Part shown: positions 14,711-22,693 of the stretch, piece by piece
Position numbering within the stretch: the stretch's first letter is position 1
How the letters are laid out: each line of letters opens with the position of its first letter
Assembly (NCBI GenBank): GCA_042576225.1
Contig: JBHPCA010000016.1
Coordinates: 1 to 27,996 of the forward strand
Source of the DNA: GWF2-30-66 sp042576225
Lineage (GTDB): Bacteria; Babelota; Babeliae; Babelales; Vermiphilaceae
Reading direction: 5' to 3'
DNA: 27,996 nt
Position numbers and translations under genes: made by a program
The notes under the pieces: generated by a model
Databases searched by the model: none
What the model saw: the letters and a program-made list of their open reading frames with translations, nothing else
Told to the model about the DNA's origin: nothing

Positions 14711-16660
14711 ATGAACAAAAAAATTGATGAGAAAAAGTTTTATGTAACAACCCCGATTTATTATGTGACTGCTAAACCGCATCTAGGCTCACTTTATTCA
14801 ACTGTTTTAGCCGATGTTGTCTCTCGTTGGAATAAGTTACAGGGGAAAAAGACGTTTTTTTTAACCGGCACTGATGAGCATGGCCAAAAAGTTGCTGCCG
14901 CAGCAGAAAAAGCTGGAAAACAGCCGAAAGAATTTGTAGACGGCTTTATTGATGCGTATAAAAATACGTTTAAAGATTACGAAACAGAGTATGACCACTT
15001 TATTCGTACAACAGATCCGTATCATGAGAAAGCTGTGCAAGGTTGGTTGAAAATGATGCTTGATAAGGGAGAAATATATAAAGATTTTTATAAAGGTTGG
15101 TATTGCCCTCAGTGCGAACTATTTGTAAAAGAGCGTGAAGAAGATGAGCCTAAGGGTCCTAAGTGCCCAGATTGTGAACGTGAGACAGTAGTAGTTTCTG
15201 AAGAGTGTTATTTTTTTAAACTTTCGAAATATCAAGATAAGTTATTAAAATTTTATAAAGAGAATCCAGATTTTGTTGTGCCAAAAGAGCGCTTAAAAGA
15301 GGTGATAAATTTTGTAAAATCTGGGTTGAAAGATTTGAGTATCTCACGAACAAAAATTTCTTGGGGAATACCTTTTCCAGGTGACGAAAAACATGTCACA
15401 TATGTATGGGCCGATGCTTTGAATAATTATATTACGGCAATTGGGTATGGCCAATCGACTAAAAAAGAAGATTTTGATTTTTGGTGGCCTGCAGACTTGC
15501 ATATAATGGCAAAAGATATTTTACGGTTCCATGCAATTTATTGGCCAGCATTTTTGATGGCCTCAGGTTTACCATTGCCAAAAAGAATGTTGGTGCATGG
15601 GTGGATAACGGTTGACAAAAAAAAGATGTCAAAATCTTTTGGTAACGTTGTTGATCCCAATGTATTAAAAGATTTGTATGGCGTGGAGCCGGTGAGATAT
15701 TATCTGGTAAGACAGATGGCAATAAATCAAGATGGTGATTTTTCTATAGAAGATCTTGAGCAAAGAATAGCTTCTGATTTGGCAAATGATCTTGGAAATT
15801 TGTTAAACAGAATGGTAACTCTTGCTTATAAGAACGATGCAAAAGTTCTTAAGGCGCCTGAAATTTGGCCAGAGAGCGTTTTAGAGTTAAGAGATTTGTC
15901 TCTCAATATGATCTCAGATTTTCAAAGCTATATGAGCGATTATCAATTCCATATGGCTCTTGCGTGTTTATGGAAATTTATAAACAAAGTGAACGCTTTC
16001 TTCCATGCACAAGAGCCATGGAAGCTTGCTAAAAAAGATAGAGATGCGTTTTTGACAGTTTTGTCTGCAACAGCTCATAGCCTGCGTGTGATTGCTGTTT
16101 TGCTCTGGCCAATAATGCCAAAAAAGATGGAAGCTTTGTTAGGTAGTTTGGGAATGTCGTTTAAACTAGACAAAAATTGGCTTGAAGATATTTCTTTGGG
16201 AAATTGGAACAAGACATTTACGCTAAACAAAATAGATACACTTTTTAAAAAGCCAGCTTTGGATGAAAAGCAAGAGGGTAAGATGGTAGAAGAGAAAACC
16301 CTTCGACAGGCTCAGGATGATCGGGAACAAGATTATATCAAAATAGATGATTTTGCAAAAGTGCATTTAGTTGTTGGACAGATACTTGAAGCAGAAGATG
16401 TGCAAGATTCTAATAAGCTTATAAAATTACAAGTTGATTGTGGTAGCTATGGCAAGCGACAGGTGTTTGCCGGGGTTAAGAAATTTTATAGCCCTGAAGA
16501 TTTGATTGGAAAACAGGGAGTCTTTGTTGTCAACTTAAAGCCACGTAAAATGATGGGCATGGAGTCACAGGGCATGATGCTTTTTGCCGAAGGTGACGAT
16601 AAGAAATTACAGATGGTTACTATCAGTGCCCCCGTGCCGAATGGAACAAGATTGCGATAG
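14711..16660 (+). CDS. metG: Methionyl-tRNA synthetase with C-terminal tRNA-binding domain
   Basis: A 649-residue class I aminoacyl-tRNA synthetase that charges tRNA-Met. The HIGH-type motif is HLGS (24-27), the zinc knuckle has CPQC (132-135) and CPDC (152-155), and KMSKS is at 305-309. The anticodon-binding helical domain follows, and from about residue 545 a Trbp111-like OB domain (VVGQILEAEDV, KLQVDCG, FAGVKKFY, NLKPRKMMGMESQGM). The start is the ATG at 14711, right before MNKKIDEKKFYVTTPIYY; a GTG at 14681 is in frame but adds nothing conserved. The linker before the OB domain contains TLRQAQDDR, encoded by a dispersed repeat (16299-16326). Convergent with the next gene. Confidence 0.97.
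   Translation: MNKKIDEKKFYVTTPIYYVTAKPHLGSLYSTVLADVVSRWNKLQGKKTFFLTGTDEHGQKVAAAAEKAGKQPKEFVDGFIDAYKNTFKDYETEYDHFIRTTDPYHEKAVQGWLKMMLDKGEIYKDFYKGWYCPQCELFVKEREEDEPKGPKCPDCERETVVVSEECYFFKLSKYQDKLLKFYKENPDFVVPKERLKEVINFVKSGLKDLSISRTKISWGIPFPGDEKHVTYVWADALNNYITAIGYGQSTKKEDFDFWWPADLHIMAKDILRFHAIYWPAFLMASGLPLPKRMLVHGWITVDKKKMSKSFGNVVDPNVLKDLYGVEPVRYYLVRQMAINQDGDFSIEDLEQRIASDLANDLGNLLNRMVTLAYKNDAKVLKAPEIWPESVLELRDLSLNMISDFQSYMSDYQFHMALACLWKFINKVNAFFHAQEPWKLAKKDRDAFLTVLSATAHSLRVIAVLLWPIMPKKMEALLGSLGMSFKLDKNWLEDISLGNWNKTFTLNKIDTLFKKPALDEKQEGKMVEEKTLRQAQDDREQDYIKIDDFAKVHLVVGQILEAEDVQDSNKLIKLQVDCGSYGKRQVFAGVKKFYSPEDLIGKQGVFVVNLKPRKMMGMESQGMMLFAEGDDKKLQMVTISAPVPNGTRLR
16299..16326 (+). repeat. Dispersed repeat inserted in frame in metG
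   Basis: The 28 bases are identical to 25406-25433 in batC and share the CCCTTCGWCARGCTCAGG core with the intergenic arms at 14413-14617. Here it encodes LRQAQDDR in the flexible linker between the anticodon-binding and tRNA-binding domains, where an insertion would be tolerated. Confidence 0.85.
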
Positions 16661-16686
16661 TTTTTTCCCTGGGGAAACTCGGGGAT

Positions 16687-17859
16687 TTATTTTGTGCGTA
16701 CTATTAAGTCGCAAAGTTTTTTGTTTTTGGTTTTGCGAAACAAATTATTTTTTAGATTTTTTATATTCTTTTTTCTGTTTACACAATCTTGGTATGCCAA
16801 GAAAAGTGTAAGTGGGGATTGATATTTTTTTATGGTATCAGATTTTGTACAGACTATAAGTTTTTTCCAGTCAGACGATAATCCAACTGAAGAGGCTTTA
16901 TCTTTTGTTTGTATGTTAAAAATAACATTTTTGTTGTTGTTGCAATATACCTTGAAGTTGCCATCTAGGGAGCCTGATACAAGAAATTTGCCACAGGGAG
17001 TAAAGCGCAGGTATTGGTCATGGTCGTTGTGCAAGTAAGATTCAAGTTTTTTTGATTTGGGATTTTTTGTTTTGAGATTGTAAATATATATTTTAGCAAT
17101 AATTTCAAGGTTGTTTTTGTGAAAGGGTTGATAGTATTGTGTAGAAGCTGCGAAATGTGTCCCATCTTTTGATATTGTTATGTTATTTATTAAATTATCA
17201 AATTGGTATTCGAATAACATTTTTTTTGTTTTTGTATTATAAATTTTTACAAAAGATCCCTTTACTACAGTAGCTATATATTTCCCATTTTCTGTGATGT
17301 ATAGTGCTCCAGGCAGGCCTTCAAAATAGTTTAACTGTTTTTTAAGCAATAAATTTTTATGTTTTGTGTCGTATGCTTTGAGGATCATATTTGTCGACGC
17401 AGATACAGTAAATCTTCCATTATTTGAAATATATATGGGGTATATAAATTTCTCATGGGCATATGTTATTAAATGTTTTTTATTTTCGATATCATACACT
17501 GCTACTTTATTGTAATCATATACGATGATTATATGTTTTCCAGGCAGGGTTAACTTTATTTGGTTTATTTCGTCATTTATTTTTTGTACAGTTTGCTTGA
17601 ACAAAAGTTTTCCTGTTTTTGCTGCAAAAACTTTGAATGTTTTTTCTTGAACAAACGCAACAACTTTGCCGTTATTACTTCTTTTTGCTTGGCGGTATTG
17701 TTGGCAGGGCCATATTGCATTATATTGCTCTAATAACTTTGGCTCCAATAATTTTGGCTTTTTGTTTGGGTTCATCCCTGTGGTAGATTTCCAACAAAGC
17801 GCTATAAAACATAGCATAGATCTGTAAAACAAGATTGTTATTATGTTATTTTTTTTCAT
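16687..17859 (-). CDS. Exported WD40/YVTN-like beta-propeller protein
   Basis: A 390-residue protein. The N-terminus has a hydrophobic export-like segment (ITILFYRSMLCFIALCW), followed by repeated blade-like units of ~40-45 residues: NGKVVAFVQEKTFKVFAAKTGKLLF, NGRFTVSASTNMILKAYDTKHKNLLL, NGKYIATVVKGSFVKIYNTKTKKMLF, CGKFLVSGSLDGNFKVY. These have the Gly-Lys...Asp/Asn pattern of WD40-like propellers. A basic tail follows. AAGGGGG upstream supports the start. Propellers usually scaffold protein-protein contacts; an exported one in a host-associated bacterium may bind host or envelope partners, but this is inference. Residues PKLLE are duplicated by a 15-bp repeat at 17730-17759. Divergent from the next gene and convergent with metG. 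Confidence 0.78.
   Translation of the reverse strand: MKKNNIITILFYRSMLCFIALCWKSTTGMNPNKKPKLLEPKLLEQYNAIWPCQQYRQAKRSNNGKVVAFVQEKTFKVFAAKTGKLLFKQTVQKINDEINQIKLTLPGKHIIIVYDYNKVAVYDIENKKHLITYAHEKFIYPIYISNNGRFTVSASTNMILKAYDTKHKNLLLKKQLNYFEGLPGALYITENGKYIATVVKGSFVKIYNTKTKKMLFEYQFDNLINNITISKDGTHFAASTQYYQPFHKNNLEIIAKIYIYNLKTKNPKSKKLESYLHNDHDQYLRFTPCGKFLVSGSLDGNFKVYCNNNKNVIFNIQTKDKASSVGLSSDWKKLIVCTKSDTIKKYQSPLTLFLAYQDCVNRKKNIKNLKNNLFRKTKNKKLCDLIVRTK
17730..17759 (-). repeat. 15-bp in-frame tandem duplication in the propeller gene
   Basis: ctaataactttggct (17730-17744) and ccaataattttggct (17745-17759) differ at two bases. On the coding strand they duplicate the five residues PKLLE just after the export signal. 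Confidence 0.65.
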
Positions 17860-17878
17860 CCTTGTTTCCCCCTTAGAT

Positions 17879-17938
17879 CACTGTAAGTCACTGTAAGTCT
17901 CTGTAAATCCCTATAAATTCCTCTAAATTCCAATAAAA
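17879..17938. repeat. Six tandem decamers in the divergent intergenic region
   Basis: Starting at 17879 the sequence repeats every 10 bp for six units. The first two are identical (cactgtaagt); the next are ctctgtaaat, ccctataaat, tcctctaaat and a decayed last one. Conservation declines steadily away from the propeller gene. The array lies 20 bases upstream of that gene and about 120 bases upstream of the acetyltransferase gene, so it could serve either promoter. Confidence 0.8.
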
Positions 17939-17985
17939 GTTTGCATAAAAGTATTATTGAAAATCAATTCTATACACCAAAATCA

Positions 17986-18013
17986 TTGAAAAGAGCTTTT
18001 CTACCGTTATAGG
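17986..18013 (+). promoter_or_regulatory. Candidate promoter of the RimJ/RimL-like gene
   Basis: TTGAAA (17986-17991) is followed after 16 bp by TATAGG (18008-18013). The start codon is 47 bases downstream. Both hexamers are moderate matches. Confidence 0.35.
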
Positions 18014-18060
18014 ATCAAAAAAGTAAAAAATATTTATAAAAATATTTGTAAAGGGGAATT

Positions 18061-18624
18061 ATGAAGAACCCAGAATCAAAAACGCTAAAAAAGCGTACGT
18101 TAAAAGTGCTTAAAGGGAAGCTTGTAACGCTTAAGCCACTGAAAAAAATATATTTTAAAGATTATCTCAAAATGTTCTCACCAAAAGTGAGAGAACTTTT
18201 GCATGCTTATTCAGGTGAATCTGAGTTGGAATACTTAGAAGATAGACTAGAAAAACAAAAGATGGGCAAGACGTTTTTTTATTGTATTTTTTTGTGTGGT
18301 GAACGTAAAACTGGGGATGACCCAGAGCATTCATCAGGTAAGACACTTGTTGGTGCTATTGAGATTCGCAATCCTCAAGAAACAGATAGCCAGTTGTACA
18401 GTTGGGTTAACGAGAACTATTGGGGTACTGGGGTGTATCAAGAGGCGCTTGCGCTTGTATCAAAAGAATATTTTTCAAAAACCAGCGAAATTTGTTATCG
18501 TGCCAATGTCGATATTGACAATCCACGAAGTTATTATGCATTGAAAAAGCATGGCTTTATTGACTCGGGTATCAAAAAAGGCTCGCATGGCAAGCAATAC
18601 AAGCTTATTTTGCGCAAAAAGTGA
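18061..18624 (+). CDS. GNAT acetyltransferase, RimJ/RimL-like
   Basis: A 187-residue single-domain acetyltransferase. The acetyl-CoA loop appears as WGTGVYQEAL (121-130) after VNENY, and the second motif as DNPRSYYALKKHGF (153-166), which is typical of the RimJ/RimL branch that acetylates protein N-termini or small amines. The substrate cannot be told. AAGGGG five bases before the ATG supports the start. The stop codon directly abuts the stop of topA on the other strand with no spacer. Confidence 0.85.
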   Translation: MKNPESKTLKKRTLKVLKGKLVTLKPLKKIYFKDYLKMFSPKVRELLHAYSGESELEYLEDRLEKQKMGKTFFYCIFLCGERKTGDDPEHSSGKTLVGAIEIRNPQETDSQLYSWVNENYWGTGVYQEALALVSKEYFSKTSEICYRANVDIDNPRSYYALKKHGFIDSGIKKGSHGKQYKLILRKK

Positions 18625-20892
18625 TTACTCTTTTTTGTGTTTGTATCCGCATTTTTTGTCATGGCAGGTGAGGGTGACAACACCTTTGGCACTTACTTTC
18701 TTGACTAAAAAAGGTAGTTTGCATTTGGGACACGGTGTTTCTTCAATATCCCCAAATACGGCGAACTTACACTTTGGGTAGTTGCTGCAGCCCCAGAGGG
18801 TGCCGCCACGCCATTTTCTCTCAACAACATCGCCTGTTTTGTCCAGTGGACATTTGAAGCCAGCAATATTTTTCTTTATGTATTTACATTCAGGGTAGCC
18901 AGAACATGCAATAAATTTACCAAATCTGCCATACACTTCTTTCAAGTTCTTGCTACACTTAGGGCATTTTTCGTCAAGCACTTGTGGTTCTTCTAGTTCA
19001 ACGCATTGTATTTTGCCATCTTCTGTTCGTTCAAAGTTACACGTGAATTTACAATCAGGGTATCCCATGCAGCCTAAAAATTCTCCAGTTTTTCCAAATC
19101 GTATGGCAAGGTGATGTTGCTTGCACTCAGGGCAAAGAACTTCAGTTTGCAGCGCTTTTTTCTTTTTGCCTTCTTCGCCTAAAAACTTCTCAAGGTCTTT
19201 TTTAAATTTTTCATAAAACTCTCTCAAGAGCTCGTCACGAGTCATCTTGCCATTGGCGATGAGGTCGAGATCTTCTTCCATTAAAGCCGTGAACTTAATA
19301 TTCATGATCTCAGGAAGATTTTTAGTAAGCATATTAGATACAGTAAATCCAAGCTCTGTCGGTGTAAATTTCTTTTTCTTGTCCAGGGTGACGTATTTTC
19401 TCGATTCTATAGTATTTAAAATTGCAGCATATGTACTTGGTCGGCCAATGCCTTCTTTTTCCATCTCTTTAACCAAAGAGCCTTCAGTATATTTTGGAGG
19501 TGGCTGTGTAAAGTGCTGCTTTGGTGTTGTTTTGGTAAGATCTACTGGATCTTTTTCTTTTAGATTGTTTGGGAGTATTATCTTTTTATCTTCTTTTCCT
19601 TGTGCGTCTTTATAGACTTTCAAAAAACCGTCAAATATAAGTGTAGAACCGATTGCTTTAAAAGTAAATTTTTTACCCTGCAATACCACCTGTCTTTGCG
19701 CATATTGCGCAGAACTCATCTGGCATGCAACAAAGCGCTTCCAAATAAGTTCATATAACCTGGCAGCGTCTCTTGCCAAATGGTTTTTTACTATAGAAGG
19801 TGTTATAGCAACATTAATTGGCCTGATTGCTTCGTGAGCGTCTTGAGTTTTCTTTTTCGCTTTAGTGTAAACTTTAGCTTTTGCTGGTAAATAATCTTTA
19901 TCAAAATATTTTGATACGTATGATCGTACCTGTTTTAATGCAGTATCTGATATACGTTTGGAGTCTGTACGCATATAAGTGATTAGAGCAACGGGTGTGC
20001 TTTTGTCCTCAAGTGTCATACCTTCATATAATTTTTGTGCCAAGGTCATGGTTTTTTTGACTGTAAAGCCCAGCTGGTTAAATGCAGCTTGTTGCAACGT
20101 ACTGGTCATAAACGGTGGTAAAGGGTTTTGTGTTCGTTTTTTATCTTTAATCTCTGTTATAGCAAAGTCGGTTTTTTTAATCTCTTTGACAATTTTGTCT
20201 GCTTGCTCTTTGTTTTTTAAATCTATTTTTTTCTTGCTAATATGGGTGAGTGGTGCAATAATTTTACCAGATTTGTGTGCAAACTCTCCTGTTATACTCC
20301 AAGACTCTTCAGGTTTAAAGTTTCTTATTGCCTCTTCCCTTTCACAGATTATTCTAAGTGCAACAGATTGCACACGACCAGCAGAAAGGCCCTTGGCTAT
20401 TTTTTTCCATAATATTGGAGAAACTTCATACCCTACCCACCGATCAAGCACCCTACGTGCCTGTTGAGCAGATACTTTTTTTATGTCTACTTCAAATGGG
20501 TTTTCTATAGCTTCTAAAATAGCCGGTTTTGTGATCTCGTTAAACGTGATACGTTTAATTTTATCTTTGTCTTTGACGACTTTTTCTATCTCTTGGCCTA
20601 TATGCCACGCTATAATTTCCCCCTCACGATCAGGATCAGGAGCCAAAAATATTTGATCAGATGTCGAGGCAGCTTTGCAAATATCTGCGATTACTTTATT
20701 TTTATTGTCCATGACAACATATTTAATTTCTACACTGCCATTCATGGTTACGCCGATTTCTTTCTTGGGCAAATCTTTTATATGCCCAACGGTGGACATT
20801 ATCTTAAAGTCCTTTCCCAAGAACTTGGATATTGTTTTTATTTTAGCTGGTGACTCTACAATTATTAATTTCTTTTTCATATTCTTTTTCAT
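18625..20892 (-). CDS. topA: DNA topoisomerase I (type IA)
   Basis: A 755-residue enzyme that relaxes negative supercoils. The Toprim domain shows IIVESPAK (E13) and DPDRE (D86, D88, E90). The active-site Tyr is Y306 in TYMRTDS. Other landmarks are SAGRVQSVALR and EGIGRPSTYA. From C587 to the end there are four zinc-ribbon-like units (CPEC..., CPKC..., CPLD..., CPKC... with partner Cys in GYPDC/GYPEC/NYPKC/CHDKKC); the third keeps only one Cys of its first pair. The start is ATG 20892; a second ATG is four codons in and no strong SD separates them. It has its own promoter and is convergent with the acetyltransferase. Confidence 0.97.
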   Translation of the reverse strand: MKKNMKKKLIIVESPAKIKTISKFLGKDFKIMSTVGHIKDLPKKEIGVTMNGSVEIKYVVMDNKNKVIADICKAASTSDQIFLAPDPDREGEIIAWHIGQEIEKVVKDKDKIKRITFNEITKPAILEAIENPFEVDIKKVSAQQARRVLDRWVGYEVSPILWKKIAKGLSAGRVQSVALRIICEREEAIRNFKPEESWSITGEFAHKSGKIIAPLTHISKKKIDLKNKEQADKIVKEIKKTDFAITEIKDKKRTQNPLPPFMTSTLQQAAFNQLGFTVKKTMTLAQKLYEGMTLEDKSTPVALITYMRTDSKRISDTALKQVRSYVSKYFDKDYLPAKAKVYTKAKKKTQDAHEAIRPINVAITPSIVKNHLARDAARLYELIWKRFVACQMSSAQYAQRQVVLQGKKFTFKAIGSTLIFDGFLKVYKDAQGKEDKKIILPNNLKEKDPVDLTKTTPKQHFTQPPPKYTEGSLVKEMEKEGIGRPSTYAAILNTIESRKYVTLDKKKKFTPTELGFTVSNMLTKNLPEIMNIKFTALMEEDLDLIANGKMTRDELLREFYEKFKKDLEKFLGEEGKKKKALQTEVLCPECKQHHLAIRFGKTGEFLGCMGYPDCKFTCNFERTEDGKIQCVELEEPQVLDEKCPKCSKNLKEVYGRFGKFIACSGYPECKYIKKNIAGFKCPLDKTGDVVERKWRGGTLWGCSNYPKCKFAVFGDIEETPCPKCKLPFLVKKVSAKGVVTLTCHDKKCGYKHKKE

Positions 20893-20993
20893 AATTTTTC
20901 TTCGTTTTTATCTTAATTTATCCTTTTATTTTGCATGTCATTTTTTGTTTTGTAAAATGTTTTTTCCCTATACACCCTATCTTCAATTATTAT

Positions 20994-21021
20994 ATTATAT
21001 TAAAAATTTGCTATAAGTCAA
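20994..21021 (-). promoter_or_regulatory. Promoter of topA
   Basis: On the minus strand TTGACT (21016-21021) is followed after 16 bp by a perfect TATAAT (20994-20999). This leaves an untranslated leader of roughly 95 bases before topA. Confidence 0.6.
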
Positions 21022-21066
21022 TAAATAATTTAAAATTGTGCGTTTTCCCCCTATAAAGCAAATGTT

Positions 21067-21094
21067 TTGCCCAATTACAAAAATCTGTGATACA
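21067..21094 (+). promoter_or_regulatory. Candidate promoter of the 21140 membrane protein gene
   Basis: TTGCCC (21067-21072) and GATACA (21089-21094) are 16 bp apart on the plus strand, 45 bases upstream of the ATG. It is divergent from the topA promoter about 45 bp away, so the two may share supercoiling effects. Confidence 0.45.
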
Positions 21095-21139
21095 CTCATA
21101 TATATGGGTATTTCAATACGATGTTTTAAGGGAGAGTCT

Positions 21140-21829
21140 ATGTATCTACTACAATCTTGGCAAGAATCAGTAGAGTTTTTAAAGATAAAAAACTTAAAAA
21201 TGCTATTATTGGTGACGCTAAAAAGCATATATAGCAACTATAAGTTTTTTTCGTCTATGCTACTTTTATTTGTTTTATTTGAAAAAAGCTTATGGAGGTT
21301 GATTTTTGGCGTAGACATTCATATTTTCGATCTTATACAAAAAATTTTATTGGCGAGTTTTGTTTTTTTGTTTGCATTGATTGCCAGGCCTTCTATAAAA
21401 AGAAAAACAGTGAGTTACTTTTGGGATTATAAATGGCATTTTGTCTATTGGCTGATCACAATAATTTTGTTTTTTGGGGTAATATTCAGAACGTTTCGAC
21501 CATTTCAGATCTTATTTCTGAATCCTGTAAATGAATCTATTTTTTTTATAGCAGGGGTATTTTTTACTTTATTTTGGTTAGATTCTCGATTGCGTGTAAA
21601 AAATTTGGTTTTTTCTTTGTGGCGTGCTCTCAAGATGTTTATTTTTAACTTTCCGTTTTGTTTTGTTTGTTCAATTCCCTACGTTATTTTATTATTTGCA
21701 GGTAGGTTTGTTTATCCTGGTTTGCTACCTAAAATTTTAGAACTTCTACTTTTTATTTTTTATATCTGTTTTTTTACCAATTTTTACACAAAGCGTTTGC
21801 ATGACCAGTTTGCGTTATATTTTCCATAA
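21140..21829 (+). CDS. Polytopic inner-membrane protein, unknown function
   Basis: A 229-residue protein starting MYLLQSWQESVEFLKIKN, with AAGGGAG a few bases before the ATG. The frame is open back to 21038, but that part overlaps the likely promoter. Five to six hydrophobic segments are visible (e.g. FFSSMLLLFVLF, ILLASFVFLFALIA, WLITIILFFGVIF, SIFFIAGVFFTLFWL, FNFPFCFVCSIPYVILLFAG, ILELLLFIFYICFF), with basic loops between them. No family is recognised. It precedes plsC by 43 bp on the same strand and may be co-transcribed with it and the bat genes. Confidence 0.75.
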   Translation: MYLLQSWQESVEFLKIKNLKMLLLVTLKSIYSNYKFFSSMLLLFVLFEKSLWRLIFGVDIHIFDLIQKILLASFVFLFALIARPSIKRKTVSYFWDYKWHFVYWLITIILFFGVIFRTFRPFQILFLNPVNESIFFIAGVFFTLFWLDSRLRVKNLVFSLWRALKMFIFNFPFCFVCSIPYVILLFAGRFVYPGLLPKILELLLFIFYICFFTNFYTKRLHDQFALYFP

Positions 21830-21830
21830 G

Positions 21831-21860
21831 ATTAATAGTGTTTAATAGAGTTTAATGGTG
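21831..21860. repeat. 10-bp tandem repeat, three copies, before plsC
   Basis: attaatagtg, tttaatagag and tttaatggtg follow each other exactly (21831, 21841, 21851). The array begins right after the stop codon of the membrane protein gene and ends at the plsC ribosome site. Confidence 0.6.
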
Positions 21861-21872
21861 TAGGGGAGCGTG

Positions 21873-22601
21873 ATGATTTTAAAGTTAGTAAGAACGTTAG
21901 CTACTTATTTATTGGTTGGGTTGTTGGTTATTATTTTTGCAATACCATGTTTGATTTTCATATTGTTACCGGCCCGGTGGCGATATGACAATAAGCTTTT
22001 TTTCTGGATGTCCCATATTTTTTACAAATTAACTTTATGGTTTACGTTTTTGCCTATAGAGTTTATCGGCAAAGAAAATATACCCAAAGAGCCTTCTATA
22101 ATTGCTCCAAATCATCAGTCTGCGCTAGATGTACCATTAGTAGGGGTGTTACTTAATGGGCGTCCGCATTTGTGGATGGCCTGGTCAGCACTAACAAGAT
22201 ATTGGATAGGGCCAGTAATTAGTAGAATGGCTGTTTTACTTGACGTTTCGAGCCCAATGAAGGCGTCTCGATCTCTTGTGAGGGGGATCAAGATGTTTAA
22301 AGACAAAAATCGTTATGCAATAATATTTCCAGAGGGAAGCAGGTCAAAAGGCAATCAGGTTAGTGACTTTTTTGCTGGATTTGTTATGCTAGCCAAGAAG
22401 GCTGGGCGTCCGGTTGTGCCAGTTTTGATATTGAATGCATATAAGGCGTATCCTCCAGGAGCTTTTTTTATTAACTGGTGCAAGATCAAGGTTATCGTAG
22501 GAAAACCGTTTTTGTACAAAGAAAGTGATGAGGGTGATGATGCGTTTAAAAAGAGAGTGCGAGATTGGTTTGTCCAAACGGTTGAGAAATACGAAACCTA
22601 G
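21873..22601 (+). CDS. plsC: 1-acyl-sn-glycerol-3-phosphate acyltransferase
   Basis: A 242-residue membrane enzyme that adds the second acyl chain to lysophosphatidic acid, giving phosphatidic acid for phospholipid synthesis. The HX4D catalytic motif is NHQSALD with H81 and D86; the substrate-binding motif is FPEGSR at 152-157. An N-terminal hydrophobic segment (~residues 10-33) anchors it. GGGGAG four bases before ATG 21873 favours that start over the adjacent in-frame GTG at 21870. The bat cluster begins 92 bp downstream on the same strand with no terminator in between. Confidence 0.93.
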   Translation: MILKLVRTLATYLLVGLLVIIFAIPCLIFILLPARWRYDNKLFFWMSHIFYKLTLWFTFLPIEFIGKENIPKEPSIIAPNHQSALDVPLVGVLLNGRPHLWMAWSALTRYWIGPVISRMAVLLDVSSPMKASRSLVRGIKMFKDKNRYAIIFPEGSRSKGNQVSDFFAGFVMLAKKAGRPVVPVLILNAYKAYPPGAFFINWCKIKVIVGKPFLYKESDEGDDAFKKRVRDWFVQTVEKYET

Positions 22602-22648
22602 TAAAGATGAAAATATCTTGAGTATTTGAGTATATGTGGGGTTAGCAA

Positions 22649-22678
22649 GCAGGATGTCAAGATGCAAGATGTCAGAGT
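22649..22678. repeat. Imperfect 15-bp tandem repeat before batA
   Basis: gcaggatgtcaagat (22649-22663) and gcaagatgtcagagt (22664-22678) match at 12 of 15 positions. It sits immediately upstream of the batA ribosome site. Confidence 0.45.
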
Positions 22679-22693
22679 GTAGGGAGTTGAGTT

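Noticed and set aside
16661..16680. Palindrome between metG and the propeller gene as a terminator
   Set aside because: tttccc-tg-gggaaa is a perfect palindrome but has almost no loop and no T-run after it on either strand. It may be a worn remnant of the dispersed repeat.
17879..17938. Possible CRISPR-like array
   Set aside because: Units are 10 bp, directly adjacent with no spacers, and decay progressively; no cas genes nearby.
20675..21016. 113-codon plus-strand frame opposite the start of topA
   Set aside because: Antisense to the well-supported TopA N-terminus and across its promoter; no SD.
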